Below are positions 1-10,140 of a DNA stretch of 64,000 bases, piece by piece; within the stretch, counting starts at the first letter, position 1; each line of letters starts with the position of its first letter. The DNA comes from Oceanobacillus alkalisoli (lineage in GTDB: Bacteria > Bacillota > Bacilli > Bacillales > Amphibacillaceae), in contig NZ_JAKGBW010000003.1 of the NCBI RefSeq assembly GCF_021556485.1, forward strand, positions 186,001-250,000. Reading direction: 5' to 3'. Below the pieces are notes generated by a model. The model made no database searches and was not told the DNA's origin. It saw only the letters and a program-made list of their open reading frames with translations. The translations under genes were made by a program, and so were the position numbers.

Positions 1-262
1 CCGTAATAATATCCGCACCAGCTTTTGCAAATTCAGGAATATACTGATCCGGATTTTCAATCATCAAATGAACGTCAAGCGGGAGTTTTGTTACGGGGCG
101 TATAGCTTCGACAATCAACGGTCCAATTGTAATATTAGGAACGAAATGGCCGTCCATCACATCGACGTGAATATAGTCAGCCCCATATGTTTCTACCTCC
201 TTTATTTCATTACCTAACGTTGCAAAATCAGCAGATAATATAGATGGTGCAATTTTTACCAT
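1..262 (-). CDS. rpe: Ribulose-phosphate 3-epimerase, partial (C-terminus beyond window)
   Basis: The first 87 codons of a TIM-barrel epimerase that interconverts ribulose-5-phosphate and xylulose-5-phosphate in the pentose phosphate pathway. Seen: N-terminal [17 protein letters not shown], then the metal-binding [12 protein letters not shown] and DVHLMIENP segments that are hallmarks of the family. The ATG at 260-262 lies one base after the rsgA stop, so its ribosome binding site (AAAGCCGAGG) is inside the end of rsgA and the two are probably translationally coupled. The rest of the gene is off the left edge. rsgA followed by rpe is the order known from B. subtilis. Confidence 0.96.
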   Translation of the reverse strand, partial: MVKIAPSILSADFATLGNEIKEVETYGADYIHVDVMDGHFVPNITIGPLIVEAIRPVTKLPLDVHLMIENPDQYIPEFAKAGADIIT

Positions 263-263
263 A

Positions 264-1148
264 TTAATACCTCGGCTTTCTTAATGTAATTTCTTCTAGG
301 AATCGTACATAATTTTCGTAACGCAAAGCGGCTATTTCACCTGAAGAAACAGCTGCCTTTACCGCACATTTCGGTTCTTTTAGATGCATGCAGCCCCTGA
401 ATTTACAATCCCCCAACAGTTTGCGGAATTCAGGGAAACAATGAGACAGTTCATTTGCTTCCAATGTCTCAAATTCGAGGGAGCTAAATCCTGGTGTATC
501 TGCAACAAGCCCATGGTACATTTCAAGCAATTCAACATGTCTTGTCGTATGCCTCCCTCTCCCAAGGCTCTCAGAGATCTCGCCTGTCTTTAAATCCAGA
601 GAATCATCGAGCATATTAAGTATCGAAGATTTTCCAACACCAGACTGACCAGCTATAACCGTAATGTGATCCTTGAAATAAGCTTCCAGAACGTTAAACC
701 CTTGTTCGTCCTTCATCGATAACAACTCCGTACGATAACCAATATCCTCATATAACTTACGATATACTTCCATTTTTTCCTTTTCTTCGGCAGAAGCTAA
801 ATCCATCTTTGTGATAAAAATAACCGGCTGGATGTTTCTCGACTCGATAAGTACTAAAAAGCGATCCAGTAAGGTCTGATTGAAATCAGGTGCTTTTGCG
901 GAAGTAACAATAATAGCTTGTGTGATATTGGAAATTGGCGGCCGGACGAGTTCATTCGAACGAGGCATAATTTCCATGATATAGCCCTCATTCGGATTTT
1001 CATACTCGAATGTAACAAGGTCTCCGACAAGGGGGGTGATCTTTTGATTACGAAATACCCCTCTGCCGCGGCACTGATAGATTGCTCCATCTTCTGTCTT
1101 CACATAATAGAAGCCACTTAACGCTTTAATAATTCTGCCTTTTGCCAT
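264..1148 (-). CDS. rsgA: Ribosome small-subunit biogenesis GTPase RsgA (CpgA)
   Basis: 294 aa circularly permuted GTPase that acts late in 30S maturation. Domains in order: OB-fold (about 1-70), G domain with permuted motifs G4 TKMD (about 113), G1 GQSGVGKS (about 167-174), the RGRHTT switch I segment, and G3 DTPG (about 217), then a zinc finger with C248, C253, H255 and C261. TKMD replaces the canonical NKxD. It follows prkC with no gap, in the order prpC-prkC-rsgA-rpe, which fits the known phosphorylation of CpgA by PrkC in B. subtilis. Full length for the family; identification is secure. Confidence 0.97.
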   Translation of the reverse strand: MAKGRIIKALSGFYYVKTEDGAIYQCRGRGVFRNQKITPLVGDLVTFEYENPNEGYIMEIMPRSNELVRPPISNITQAIIVTSAKAPDFNQTLLDRFLVLIESRNIQPVIFITKMDLASAEEKEKMEVYRKLYEDIGYRTELLSMKDEQGFNVLEAYFKDHITVIAGQSGVGKSSILNMLDDSLDLKTGEISESLGRGRHTTRHVELLEMYHGLVADTPGFSSLEFETLEANELSHCFPEFRKLLGDCKFRGCMHLKEPKCAVKAAVSSGEIAALRYENYVRFLEEITLRKPRY

Positions 1149-3206
1149 TTAGTCACCCTCTTCGTAAGATACTACATCATTTGTTACGATTTCATCGTCT
1201 CTCGTAATGATATATTCCGCCTCATCATTGTAAGCAATGAGCAGTGTGAAGGTTACTGGAGTATCTTCTGTAATGGTTAACTCTTCATAAACATCGGAAA
1301 CATTGTTATTCACATCTCCAATATAGATTCGTACGGTCTGTTCTACCGGTTCTTCAGGTGTCTCTTCTTCAGGGTTCTCTTCCTCTGTTTCCTCATCTTC
1401 ATTTATCCCTGTATAAGGAACAGTAAGAGTAATCCGATGAGAAGTCGGCGGTATTTCACGCGGTCCGGTGGATATATATACATCAACCGATGCTCCTTCC
1501 TCAAGTTCCGTGCCGGATTCAGGAGATTGCCGTATTACTTTGCCTTCCTCCACATTATCCGAATCCTCTTCACGTTTTTGAAATACAAGATTATTTCTAT
1601 CTAAATAATCTTTTGCTTCTTCTTCTGTCATACCAGTTAAATTATTTAAACTGATTAACTCTGGACCAATACTGACTTCGAATATGACACGCGTTTCACT
1701 TGGGATAACCTCTGTATCTGGTGACGGTTGAAGCTGGTCTGTTATTTCTCCGGATGGTTGATCAGAATGTTTTTCTACGGTTAAAATATTCTCTGGATCA
1801 AATCCTTCACCCTCTAAAATCTGTATCACTTGATCAAGGTCTTGTCCAACATAATCCTCCATCGGGAATCGTTCTTTTCCTTCACTTACAGTTAATGTTA
1901 CAGTTGATTCTTCTTTCACCGTACGTCCGGCAGTCGGATCCATAGAAACAACATGACCTTCTTCAACTTCATCAGAGAATGTAAGTTTTTGCTCGACAAT
2001 CAGATTTAAATTCTCCAGCTGTTCTTTTGCATCCTCATATTCTTCTCCGACCACGTCAATAAGCTCAACATCTTTTGGTAACAGAATTCCTGGTACAAAA
2101 AATAACACAACGGCAGTAGCGGCAAGCAAGACGAAGAGAATACTCAAGATGAGCAACCACTTCTTCTTTCTGCTTTTTTTCTTCTTTTCTTTCGGTTTCT
2201 TGTCTTTCTTTTTCTTTCCTTCTCCATCTGCTTCTGGAGGGTAAGCTTTCGTTGTGCCATTTGGCTTACTTATAATTGTTTCCTCATTTTCAGACCCATG
2301 AAACTGATCATCGGTTATGATCGGTATCGCTCGTGTTTCTTCACCGACCTCTACAGGTGGTTCGTAAGGCGGTTCATTCAGCCGATCCGGATCTAACGCA
2401 TGATTAATCGCATCTTCAAGCTCGTAGATGGATTGGTAACGGTGGAACGGGTCTTTTGCAGTTGCTTTCAGTACAATATTTTCCACACTTTGCGGAATAT
2501 GTGGATTATATTGCCTAATAGATGGTGTTTTACTTTGTAAATGCTTCAATGCAATTGATACGGGTGATTGACCGGAAAAAGGTAATCGGCCGGTTAATAA
2601 CTCGTAAAATAGAATACCGATTGAATAGATATCTGATTTCTTTGTTGCCATTCCGCCTCTGGCCTGTTCCGGTGACAAGTAATGAACCGAACCAAGAATG
2701 GAATTCGTTTGAGTCAGTGATGTGGCACTTAACGCAATCGCAATTCCAAAATCAGTAACCTTTGCTTGCCCGAAACTGTTCATGAGAATATTTTGCGGTT
2801 TAATATCACGGTGGACGATATCATTATCATGAGCGTGAGCAATGGCAGAGCTAATTTGCTTCACAATATCTACCGCTTCATTGACCTCAATTGGACCTTG
2901 CTGTTGTATGTATTCTTTCAATGTTAGACCATCAACATATTCCATGACCATGTAAAGAATGTCTTCTTCTTCCCCAACATCAAAGATATTTACAATATTT
3001 GGATGAGTTAGGCTTGTTGCAGCTTGGGCTTCCCTGTCAAAGCGGGTTATAAATTCCGTATCATTAATATATTCACTACGGAGTGCTTTAATTGCCACAT
3101 CACGCTCTAAAATCGTATCACGCGCGAGGTACACTTCAGCCATACCGCCGCTACCAATCTTTTTAATGATTTTGTAGCGTTCATTTAATAGGTGGCCTTG
3201 TCTCAT
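1149..3206 (-). CDS. prkC: PASTA-domain Ser/Thr protein kinase PrkC
   Basis: 685 aa Hanks-type membrane kinase that senses peptidoglycan fragments and promotes spore germination and stationary-phase signalling (known for B. subtilis). Seen: kinase domain about 11-270 with the glycine loop GSGGMAEVY, catalytic K40 (VAIK), HRDIKPQN and DFGIA; a lysine-rich juxtamembrane stretch; one transmembrane helix near 350-375; three extracellular PASTA repeats; and an acidic, Glu-rich linker leading to a C-terminal beta-rich domain of about 80 aa. The ATG overlaps the prpC stop by 4 bp, so kinase and phosphatase are translationally coupled. Confidence 0.97.
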   Translation of the reverse strand: MRQGHLLNERYKIIKKIGSGGMAEVYLARDTILERDVAIKALRSEYINDTEFITRFDREAQAATSLTHPNIVNIFDVGEEEDILYMVMEYVDGLTLKEYIQQQGPIEVNEAVDIVKQISSAIAHAHDNDIVHRDIKPQNILMNSFGQAKVTDFGIAIALSATSLTQTNSILGSVHYLSPEQARGGMATKKSDIYSIGILFYELLTGRLPFSGQSPVSIALKHLQSKTPSIRQYNPHIPQSVENIVLKATAKDPFHRYQSIYELEDAINHALDPDRLNEPPYEPPVEVGEETRAIPIITDDQFHGSENEETIISKPNGTTKAYPPEADGEGKKKKDKKPKEKKKKSRKKKWLLILSILFVLLAATAVVLFFVPGILLPKDVELIDVVGEEYEDAKEQLENLNLIVEQKLTFSDEVEEGHVVSMDPTAGRTVKEESTVTLTVSEGKERFPMEDYVGQDLDQVIQILEGEGFDPENILTVEKHSDQPSGEITDQLQPSPDTEVIPSETRVIFEVSIGPELISLNNLTGMTEEEAKDYLDRNNLVFQKREEDSDNVEEGKVIRQSPESGTELEEGASVDVYISTGPREIPPTSHRITLTVPYTGINEDEETEEENPEEETPEEPVEQTVRIYIGDVNNNVSDVYEELTITEDTPVTFTLLIAYNDEAEYIITRDDEIVTNDVVSYEEGD

Positions 3207-3961
3207 TCCATTTCACCCGCTCTCACTGTCTGTTCATGATGTATAAGTGCGATTGAGATATTGTCCTCTCCACCACGCTCGTTTGCAAGACCAATTAATT
3301 CTTCACCAGTTTCCTTAAGAACAGCTGGTTTAGACAGGTAATTTTCCAGTTCTGCATCTGTTAATTTATTGGTCAATCCATCGGAGCATAGTAACAGTTT
3401 ATCTTCCACTTCCCAAACAATTGTTTGAATCTCACATTCTGTCATTACTTCCGTTCCAAGTGCACGTACTAAAACGTTTTTTCTTGGATGGTAGGCTGCA
3501 TCATCAGGTGAAATTTGTCCGGCGCGAAGCAATTCATTTACTAAAGAATGATCCTCTGTAAGTTGTTTCAGCGCACCATTATTGTATAAATAACCGCGAC
3601 TGTCGCCGATATGAGCAACTGTAATGAATTCATCTGTGCAGGCAGCAAGAACAACAGTAGTACCCATGCCTTCCAGCTCTTCCTGTTCTTTTGCTTTTTT
3701 AAAAATGATAGTATTTGCCTCTTGAATTGCTTCGTTTATCCATTTTTCGAGCTCGGTTGCTTGTTCGAAGCCTCTTTCCTTTTCCCATTTCTGTTGAAGC
3801 AGATTTGTTGCAAGTTCGCTCGCTACCTCCCCTCCAGAATGTCCTCCCATTCCATCAGCGACAATTGCGAGCACTTGTTTTGCTTGGTTATAAAAAATGC
3901 CACCTGAATCTTCATTCTGATTCCTGACCTTGCCGACATCAGTTAGAAAGTATGCTTCCAT
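3203..3961 (-). CDS. prpC: PP2C-family Ser/Thr phosphatase PrpC (Stp)
   Basis: 252 aa cytoplasmic metal-dependent phosphatase that reverses PrkC phosphorylation. Metal-binding motifs of the PPM fold are visible: DVGKVRNQNEDS at the N-terminus, ADGMGGHSGGEVAS near residue 36, the GDSRGYLY segment near 120, a CSDGLT segment near 190 and the terminal GGEDNIS motif. It overlaps prkC by 4 bp. In B. subtilis rlmN lies just upstream of prpC; here the 186 bp between prpC and rsmB hold only a family A repeat. Confidence 0.97.
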   Translation of the reverse strand: MEAYFLTDVGKVRNQNEDSGGIFYNQAKQVLAIVADGMGGHSGGEVASELATNLLQQKWEKERGFEQATELEKWINEAIQEANTIIFKKAKEQEELEGMGTTVVLAACTDEFITVAHIGDSRGYLYNNGALKQLTEDHSLVNELLRAGQISPDDAAYHPRKNVLVRALGTEVMTECEIQTIVWEVEDKLLLCSDGLTNKLTDAELENYLSKPAVLKETGEELIGLANERGGEDNISIALIHHEQTVRAGEME

Positions 3962-3990
3962 GTTGACCCCCCCTTAATCTAAGCTTCTTT

Positions 3991-4135
3991 GATAAAGTGA
4001 AACTTCACTCAGTTAGGGGCTTTTTTCCCCACGGAGTGTTAGTTGAACAGAATCGGGCGTTACCTCCCACCTAAACTTTCTCGAAGACCCTAAAGTTTAG
4101 GTGGGAGTTTTACGGACGATTACACCGGGATAAAT
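3991..4135 (+). repeat. Family A intergenic repeat, copy A1
   Basis: About 145 bp non-coding element, forward on plus, beginning GTGAAACTTCACTCAG, with a middle segment TTGAACAGAATC, and ending near CGGACGATTACACCGGG. An internal perfect 16-bp hairpin lies at 4064-4107 (CTCCCACCTAAACTTT and its complement). The stem is followed by TTTTA only on the plus strand, so it does not look like a terminator for the minus-strand rsmB transcript. The other copies are at about 11393, 19070, 57591 and 60896. A1 and A5 share the end variant CGGnnGnTTACACCGGGAT. Confidence 0.8.
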
Positions 4136-4147
4136 TTTAAAATTGTT

Positions 4148-5497
4148 TCAAGTTCCTTTCCTTAAACGGGTTAGAAAGAAACCGTCAGTACCGAAACTTT
4201 GCGGGAAAAGTTGAAGACCATACTCGGTGACACCGATAGAAGACTGTAATTCTTCCGGTAGCTCCTTGAAGAAATCAGCATCGACGGTAAAGTCAGGATT
4301 TTCTTTAAGAAAACTTTTGATCACCTGTTCATTTTCCGTTTTTTCTATCGTACATGTACTATAAACGAATAAACCGTCATTCTTTAGTAAATCAGCAACA
4401 TGATTGAGGATATCAAGTTGAATTGTGTGCAGCCTTTCAATATCCCGTTCCGACTTTTCATATTTAATTTCCGGTTTGCTGTTGATTACGCCTAGCCCTG
4501 AACAAGGGGCATCGACAAGAATCCGGTCAAAACTTGCTTCGGCATATTTCTCCTTTAATTTACGGGCGTCGTGGGCTGTTGCTTGAATGATAGATAGATC
4601 CAACGTTTTCTGTTTGTCTTCAATGAGCTTCACTTTCTTCTGATGCAGGTCATGAGCATAAACGGCTCCTTCATCAAGCATTTTCTCAGCAATATGTGTT
4701 GCTTTTCCGCCCGGAGCACTGCATGAATCAAGGACATCCATTCCAGGTTCAGGTTTTAACACCTCAGCAACTAACATGGAACTTTCATCTTGAATCGTCA
4801 GCTTCCCTTGTTCAAATAATTTACTCGAGAGTACATTCCCTTTTTGAATTAAAATTCCTTGATTCGAAAACAGGGATGGTTTTACAGTAAACCCTTCTTG
4901 TCTCAGTTCTTCCATTGCTTCTTCGCGGGATATTTTTAATGGTTGAATACGTACAGACATTGGCTTCTGTTTTAAATTTGCTTGGCAGATCGCTTCTGTT
5001 GTTTGAAAACCGTATTGTTGAATCCAGCGGTTCACGAGCCATTCTGGGTGACTCGTCTCAATGGAAAGTCTTTTTACTGGATCTTTTATCTCACTTATTT
5101 CACGTACACCATTTCGCTGGATATTTCGCAAGACCCCATTAATAAAACCTTGAATGCCGCGATGCCCTTTTTTCTTCGCAATTTCAACTGCTTCATGAAT
5201 GACGGCGTGGTCCGGAATCTTGTCCAAATAAACCATTTGATAAACAGACATCCGTAATAGCATTCTTACCCAGTCATCTATTTTTTTATTCGGGTCAACA
5301 TACTTGAAAAGGTAATAATCGAGCGTCATTTTCCTTTCTAATGTTCCGTAGATAATCTGTGTCAAAAGAGCTTCATCTTTCGGGTTCAATTCTTTTTTCT
5401 TTATTTCTTGATTAATTAATAAATGACTGAAACCATGATCCTTTTCAATCCGTACTAATAATTCCAGTATTAAGTTTCTTAGTTTGGCTGTCTTCAT
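4148..5497 (-). CDS. rsmB: 16S rRNA (cytosine(967)-C5)-methyltransferase RsmB
   Basis: 449 aa SAM-dependent rRNA m5C methyltransferase. The N-terminal third (about 1-140) is a NusB-like RNA-binding domain; the catalytic domain shows the SAM motif DSCSAPGGKATHIAE, motif IV DAPCSGLGV with one conserved cysteine, and motif VI YSTCTIEKTENE with the catalytic cysteine. The ATG (5495-5497) lies one base past the fmt stop, so fmt-rsmB are coupled. In B. subtilis rlmN normally follows; it is not present here. Confidence 0.96.
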   Translation of the reverse strand: MKTAKLRNLILELLVRIEKDHGFSHLLINQEIKKKELNPKDEALLTQIIYGTLERKMTLDYYLFKYVDPNKKIDDWVRMLLRMSVYQMVYLDKIPDHAVIHEAVEIAKKKGHRGIQGFINGVLRNIQRNGVREISEIKDPVKRLSIETSHPEWLVNRWIQQYGFQTTEAICQANLKQKPMSVRIQPLKISREEAMEELRQEGFTVKPSLFSNQGILIQKGNVLSSKLFEQGKLTIQDESSMLVAEVLKPEPGMDVLDSCSAPGGKATHIAEKMLDEGAVYAHDLHQKKVKLIEDKQKTLDLSIIQATAHDARKLKEKYAEASFDRILVDAPCSGLGVINSKPEIKYEKSERDIERLHTIQLDILNHVADLLKNDGLFVYSTCTIEKTENEQVIKSFLKENPDFTVDADFFKELPEELQSSIGVTEYGLQLFPQSFGTDGFFLTRLRKGT

Positions 5498-5498
5498 C

Positions 5499-6440
5499 TC
5501 ATTCTCCTAAACGTACACCGACTTGAATCCGGTCAACTGACCCTTGAAGGAAATCTTTCACATGCATTCTCGTTTTTCCTGCTGGCTGAATTTCTGTAAC
5601 GCGAATTCCTTTTTTATCTCCGCAAACGACAACGAAATCAGCTTGATCGTTTTTGGCTACAATTACTCCTGGCTCACCATCATACGTTTTGTCATCGGTT
5701 TCTCCCCACCATATCTTCATCGTTTTCCCAAGATAAGTCGTATAAGCAACTGGCCATGGATGTAAGCCACGGATTTGATTGTAAATTTCTGCACTACTCT
5801 TATTCCAATCAATCCATTCATCTTCCCGTTTAATATTTGCAGCGAATGTCGCTTGCCCTTCTTCTTGAGTGATTGGTGTCAGCTGTTTGTTAAACAGTTC
5901 TGGTAAAGTTTCGATTAATAATCTCGCTCCAGCTTCTGATAATTTATCATGCAGGATGCCGACATGGTCGTCTGCAGCAATTGGTACTGTAACTTGTGTC
6001 AGTATATCTCCTGCATCAAGTTTCTCAACCATGTACATAATCGTAATCCCAGTTTCTTTTTTGCCCTGAACAATAGCATGATGAATCGGTGCACCGCCAC
6101 GCAGATCTGGAAGTAAAGAAGCATGAACGTTAATACAGCCAAATGGCGGGGCTTCGAGCAGTTCATTCGGCAGTAATTGGCCGTAAGCGGCTGTTACTAT
6201 TATATCCGGGTTTACATCAATAATTTTTTGGTAATCATTTCTCAACCGTTCAGGCTGGAACACCGGCAGTCCTAACTCTTCTGCAGCTTGTTTAACTGGA
6301 GATGGGGTAATAACCCGTTTTCTCCCCTTAGGTCTATCTGGCTGAGTTACGACTAAAACAATCTCGTACGCCTCCCTGGCTAGCGCTTGGAGAATTGGTA
6401 CCGAAAAATCCGGTGTACCCATAAATACGATTTTTTTCAT
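5499..6440 (-). CDS. fmt: Methionyl-tRNA formyltransferase
   Basis: 313 aa enzyme that formylates initiator Met-tRNA from 10-formyl-THF. Seen: N-terminal Rossmann formyltransferase domain starting [17 protein letters not shown], the catalytic Asn/His/Asp region with [20 protein letters not shown] (the SLLPxxRG signature), and a C-terminal OB-like tRNA-binding domain. It is 42 bp downstream of priA. The peptide deformylase gene (def) that usually sits between priA and fmt in Bacillus is absent from this gap and must be encoded elsewhere. Confidence 0.97.
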   Translation of the reverse strand: MKKIVFMGTPDFSVPILQALAREAYEIVLVVTQPDRPKGRKRVITPSPVKQAAEELGLPVFQPERLRNDYQKIIDVNPDIIVTAAYGQLLPNELLEAPPFGCINVHASLLPDLRGGAPIHHAIVQGKKETGITIMYMVEKLDAGDILTQVTVPIAADDHVGILHDKLSEAGARLLIETLPELFNKQLTPITQEEGQATFAANIKREDEWIDWNKSSAEIYNQIRGLHPWPVAYTTYLGKTMKIWWGETDDKTYDGEPGVIVAKNDQADFVVVCGDKKGIRVTEIQPAGKTRMHVKDFLQGSVDRIQVGVRLGE

Positions 6441-6482
6441 CGGTTATACCTACTTTCTATTCTTGACGATGATTGGATTAAA

Positions 6483-8891
6483 TTACATCATCTGATAAGG
6501 TTGCATATCTACAATAATTTGTAAGTCATGTTTTTGAATCTGTTCCTTAAACTTGTTCGTAATTTCTTGAATAAAGGTGCGTAACTCTGGTTCGTGCTTG
6601 TATTTTACCATGCATTGGTAACGATATCTATCCTTAATACGCGGGATTGGCGAAGGTGTAGGACCAAGGATGATTGTTTCCGGGCCTACTTTCATCACCA
6701 ACTCTTGGACAAACTGCTGTGTAGCCTGTACAACTTGTACATGGTTCTCGTGGGTAATGGTGATTAGCACCAAATAATAGTAAGGCGGGTAACGGAATGC
6801 TCTTCGTATCGTCATTTCTTTTTTATAAAAATCTTCAAAGTTATACTCACTTGCAAGTTCAATACTGTAATGGTCCGGTGTGTAAGTCTGGACGATTACT
6901 TCTCCAGGCAGCTCATGTCTTCCTGCACGTCCGCTCACCTGGGTAAGCAGCTGAAACGTCTTTTCAGATGAACGAAAATCAGGCAAGTGCAGCATAGAGT
7001 CGGCTGTGAGTACGCCAACCAATGTGACATTTTCAAAATCAAGTCCTTTTGCGATCATTTGCGTGCCTAAAAGTATATCTGCTTTATGTTCACTGAACTC
7101 GCGAAGCAGCTTTTCATGGGCGCCTTTTCTTCTTGTCGTATCTACATCCATCCGGATCACCTGGGCTTCAGGGATTAATTGGGTCAGTGATTCTTCCACT
7201 CGCTGTGTTCCAGTGCCGAAATAGCGGATTAAGTCACTGGAACACTCCGGGCAATTGTTTGGCACCGGTTCTTCATAGGAGCAGTAATGGCATTTCAGTA
7301 GATGACTATTCTTATGATAAGTTAAGGCGATATCACAGTGCGGACATTCTTTTACATGGCCACAATCGCGGCACATAATAAAGGTCGAGTATCCTCTTCT
7401 GTTTAAAAGCAAGACGATTTGTTCACCTTTTGCGATACAGTCTCTTATTTTTTCCATGAGCAAGCGGGAAAACATCGTCCGATTTCCTGCGTGGAGTTCA
7501 CTCCGCATGTCGACGGTAAGCACTTCAGGAAGCGGCTTATCGTTCGTCCTTTTTGTGAGCGTTGCTAATTTATATACTCCTTTTGCAGCTCTAGCATAAG
7601 ATTCAAGGGTTGGAGTAGCGCTCCCTAGAACAACTGGAAAGTTTTGATCCATCCCTCTTTTGATCGCAACGTCTCTTGCATGATAGCGGGGCTGATCTTC
7701 TTGCTTATAGCTAGTCTCATGTTCTTCATCAATAATGATAATCCCGAGGTTTTCAAATGGGGAAAAAATAGCGGAACGGGCTCCGACAACGACCTGCACT
7801 TCTTTACGTTGGATTTTCCGCCACTCATCAAACTTTTCACCTGCTGACAATGCACTATGCATGACAGCTACATTCCTGCCGAATCTTCCTTTGAATCGCT
7901 TTACCATCTGGGGGGTCAGGGAAATCTCAGGGACGAGTACAATCGCTTCTTTCCCTTTTTTGATCACTTCTTGAATCGCCTGCAAGTAGATTTCCGTTTT
8001 CCCGCTGCCGGTTACACCATGGACGAGAATCACTTCATGTTCATTATTTTCAATACTCGCTAGAATCGGTTCGATCGATTGCTGTTGTTCCGCTTTTAGC
8101 GGAAGCGGCACTGTCCGTTCGATTGCATCGTCATTATATGGATTCCGGTATGTTTCTTTTCGGTATGTATCGAGAAGTCCTTTCTCCACTAATGCTTTTA
8201 CCGTATTTGTCGTCGTTCCAATCGTTTGCAGTAATGATTTTTGTTTTATCTCCTGCGGGTTCTCGATGAAAAATTCAATAATCGCACGTTGTTTCTTTGC
8301 TGATTTGGGTAAATAATGTAAATCTTCTTCCAATAAATGAATTCCTTTTTTTGGGAACACCATTGTTTCAAACTTCTTTGTGATTTTCGACTGGACGATA
8401 TAATCAATTTGAACTTCTCCAGCCTCTATTGCTTTTTTCAAGATTTGATAGCTTAACGCAGAAGCTTCAAACTCTTCAAATGGAATGACACCCCGACCTT
8501 GGAATAAATCTTCCAGTTCTTCTGATAGTGTTTCTTCACTTAGGCGGCTAATTTCTTTCTTATATTTCGACTTCAGCACTTGAGGCAGCATTACTTGCAG
8601 CGCAACGATGGAAAGAGATAATGTATGGTGAGCCAGCCATTTACCCAGATCAAGCAATTCCTTTGTTAGAACGGGAACTACGTCTAACACTTCCTCAATT
8701 GGTTTTAGTTTCGTAAAGGATGAAGTATCGGTGATTTCTACAACAAAGCCCATAATCTTTCTCGGACCAAATGGAACAATAACACGCATACCTGGTGTCA
8801 GTACCTGCGTGTAGCGGTCTGGTATTTCATAATCAAAGGTTTGGTCGATGGCCGCAGAAGGCACATCGACGATTACTTTTGCTACATTCAC
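6483..8891 (-). CDS. priA: Primosomal replication restart helicase PriA
   Basis: 802 aa superfamily 2 DNA helicase that reloads the replisome at stalled forks. Order: N-terminal 3'-DNA-binding and winged-helix regions, Walker A GVTGSGKTEIYL, Walker B IIIDEEHETSYKQ, a zinc-binding insert with paired cysteines (CRDCGHVKECPHC ... CHYCSYEE ... CPEC), and the C-terminal helicase lobe with QVSGRAGRH. The start is GTG (8889-8891), overlapping the coaBC stop by one base (TAGTG). Normal length for Firmicutes. Confidence 0.97.
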   Translation of the reverse strand: MNVAKVIVDVPSAAIDQTFDYEIPDRYTQVLTPGMRVIVPFGPRKIMGFVVEITDTSSFTKLKPIEEVLDVVPVLTKELLDLGKWLAHHTLSLSIVALQVMLPQVLKSKYKKEISRLSEETLSEELEDLFQGRGVIPFEEFEASALSYQILKKAIEAGEVQIDYIVQSKITKKFETMVFPKKGIHLLEEDLHYLPKSAKKQRAIIEFFIENPQEIKQKSLLQTIGTTTNTVKALVEKGLLDTYRKETYRNPYNDDAIERTVPLPLKAEQQQSIEPILASIENNEHEVILVHGVTGSGKTEIYLQAIQEVIKKGKEAIVLVPEISLTPQMVKRFKGRFGRNVAVMHSALSAGEKFDEWRKIQRKEVQVVVGARSAIFSPFENLGIIIIDEEHETSYKQEDQPRYHARDVAIKRGMDQNFPVVLGSATPTLESYARAAKGVYKLATLTKRTNDKPLPEVLTVDMRSELHAGNRTMFSRLLMEKIRDCIAKGEQIVLLLNRRGYSTFIMCRDCGHVKECPHCDIALTYHKNSHLLKCHYCSYEEPVPNNCPECSSDLIRYFGTGTQRVEESLTQLIPEAQVIRMDVDTTRRKGAHEKLLREFSEHKADILLGTQMIAKGLDFENVTLVGVLTADSMLHLPDFRSSEKTFQLLTQVSGRAGRHELPGEVIVQTYTPDHYSIELASEYNFEDFYKKEMTIRRAFRYPPYYYLVLITITHENHVQVVQATQQFVQELVMKVGPETIILGPTPSPIPRIKDRYRYQCMVKYKHEPELRTFIQEITNKFKEQIQKHDLQIIVDMQPYQMM

Positions 8892-10096
8892 TATAACTCA
8901 TCCTTCATATCACGAATAATAAGCTTCCATAAATTTTCTGCGATTGCTTTTTTGGATGCTAACGGCAAACTTTCTTCTTCTAGTGCTCGATTTAAATAGG
9001 TAACGATGTTCGTATCTCCTGCAAAACCCGCTCCTTCAGAAGAAACATTGTTTATGACAATGGCATCAAGGTTTTTCTGTTCTAATTTACCTTTTCCGTA
9101 TTCAAGCAGATTTTCGGTTTCTGCTGCAAAACCAACAAGAAACTGATGGTGTTTCTCTTCACCTAGAGACTGGAGTATGTCTTTCGTTCGCTCCATTTCA
9201 ATAACGAGATCTTCTCCTGACTTTTTCATTTTTTCCTTAAATGTTTGTTTTGGGCGGTAATCTGATACGGCTGCTGCTTTTATCACGATATCACTTTCCG
9301 GGAAATATCGAAGAATCGCTTGATACATCTCTTCTGCAGAAACGACATCTATTCGCTTAATCATTGGATTTGCCATCTGATTATCTGTAGGTCCGGCTAC
9401 TACAGTCACTTCCGCACCAAGTGCCGCTGCAGCTTCAGCTAAAGCAAAGCCCATTTTCCCTGACGAACGGTTGGATAAAAAACGAACGGGGTCAATAACT
9501 TCACGCGTTGGTCCAGCAGAAATTAAAACGCGTTTTCCTTTTAATGGCTCGTCCTTTTGTTGATGATTCTCGACTACTTCAATAATTGTTTCTGGTTCTT
9601 CGAGTCTGCCTTTGCCAACATAACCACATGCCAAATACCCGGCACCCGGTTCGATGAAATGGTATCCCCATTCATCCAATTGCCGCATATTTTCAATTAC
9701 GGCAGGATTTGCATACATATGCACATTCATAGCAGGAGCAATATACACTTCCGCCCGTGTCGCAAGGAGTGTAGTAGACAGCATGTCATCTGCAAGCCCA
9801 TTCGCCATTTTTCCAATAATATTCGCTGTTGCTGGAGCAATTATCGCAATCTCTGCCCAGTCAGCCAGATCAATATGAGCTATTTTTGCTGGATCCTTTT
9901 CATCAAATGTATCGATATATACAGGGTTTCTGGATAAGGCTTGGAAGGTGAGCGGCGAAACAAATTTCGTTGCATTTTCCGTCATCAAAACTTTTACATT
10001 TGCACCTTTTTGTGTCAGCTTACTCGTCAGCGCACAAGCCTTGTAAACAGCAATCCCACCTGAAATTCCCAACAAAATATTCTTTCCTCTAACCAC
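8891..10096 (-). CDS. coaBC: Bifunctional phosphopantothenoylcysteine decarboxylase / synthetase CoaBC
   Basis: 401 aa two-domain enzyme for steps two and three of coenzyme A synthesis after pantothenate kinase. The flavoprotein CoaC domain (about 1-175) begins [19 protein letters not shown] and holds [12 protein letters not shown]; the CoaB domain starts at [20 protein letters not shown]. The reading frame runs open to 10177, but those 27 extra codons run into repeat B1 and have no ribosome binding site. The GTG at 10094-10096 is preceded by AGAAGGGGG at 9 nt spacing and gives the family's usual N-terminus, so it is chosen here. Confidence 0.93.
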   Translation of the reverse strand: MVRGKNILLGISGGIAVYKACALTSKLTQKGANVKVLMTENATKFVSPLTFQALSRNPVYIDTFDEKDPAKIAHIDLADWAEIAIIAPATANIIGKMANGLADDMLSTTLLATRAEVYIAPAMNVHMYANPAVIENMRQLDEWGYHFIEPGAGYLACGYVGKGRLEEPETIIEVVENHQQKDEPLKGKRVLISAGPTREVIDPVRFLSNRSSGKMGFALAEAAAALGAEVTVVAGPTDNQMANPMIKRIDVVSAEEMYQAILRYFPESDIVIKAAAVSDYRPKQTFKEKMKKSGEDLVIEMERTKDILQSLGEEKHHQFLVGFAAETENLLEYGKGKLEQKNLDAIVINNVSSEGAGFAGDTNIVTYLNRALEEESLPLASKKAIAENLWKLIIRDMKDEL

Positions 10097-10140
10097 AATC
10101 AAAAACCCCCTTCTCAACTCCCTTAAGTTTAACATATTTA

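Noticed and set aside
4064-4107. Hairpin in repeat A1 as the rsmB terminator
   Set aside because: The T-run follows only on plus, opposite to rsmB transcription.
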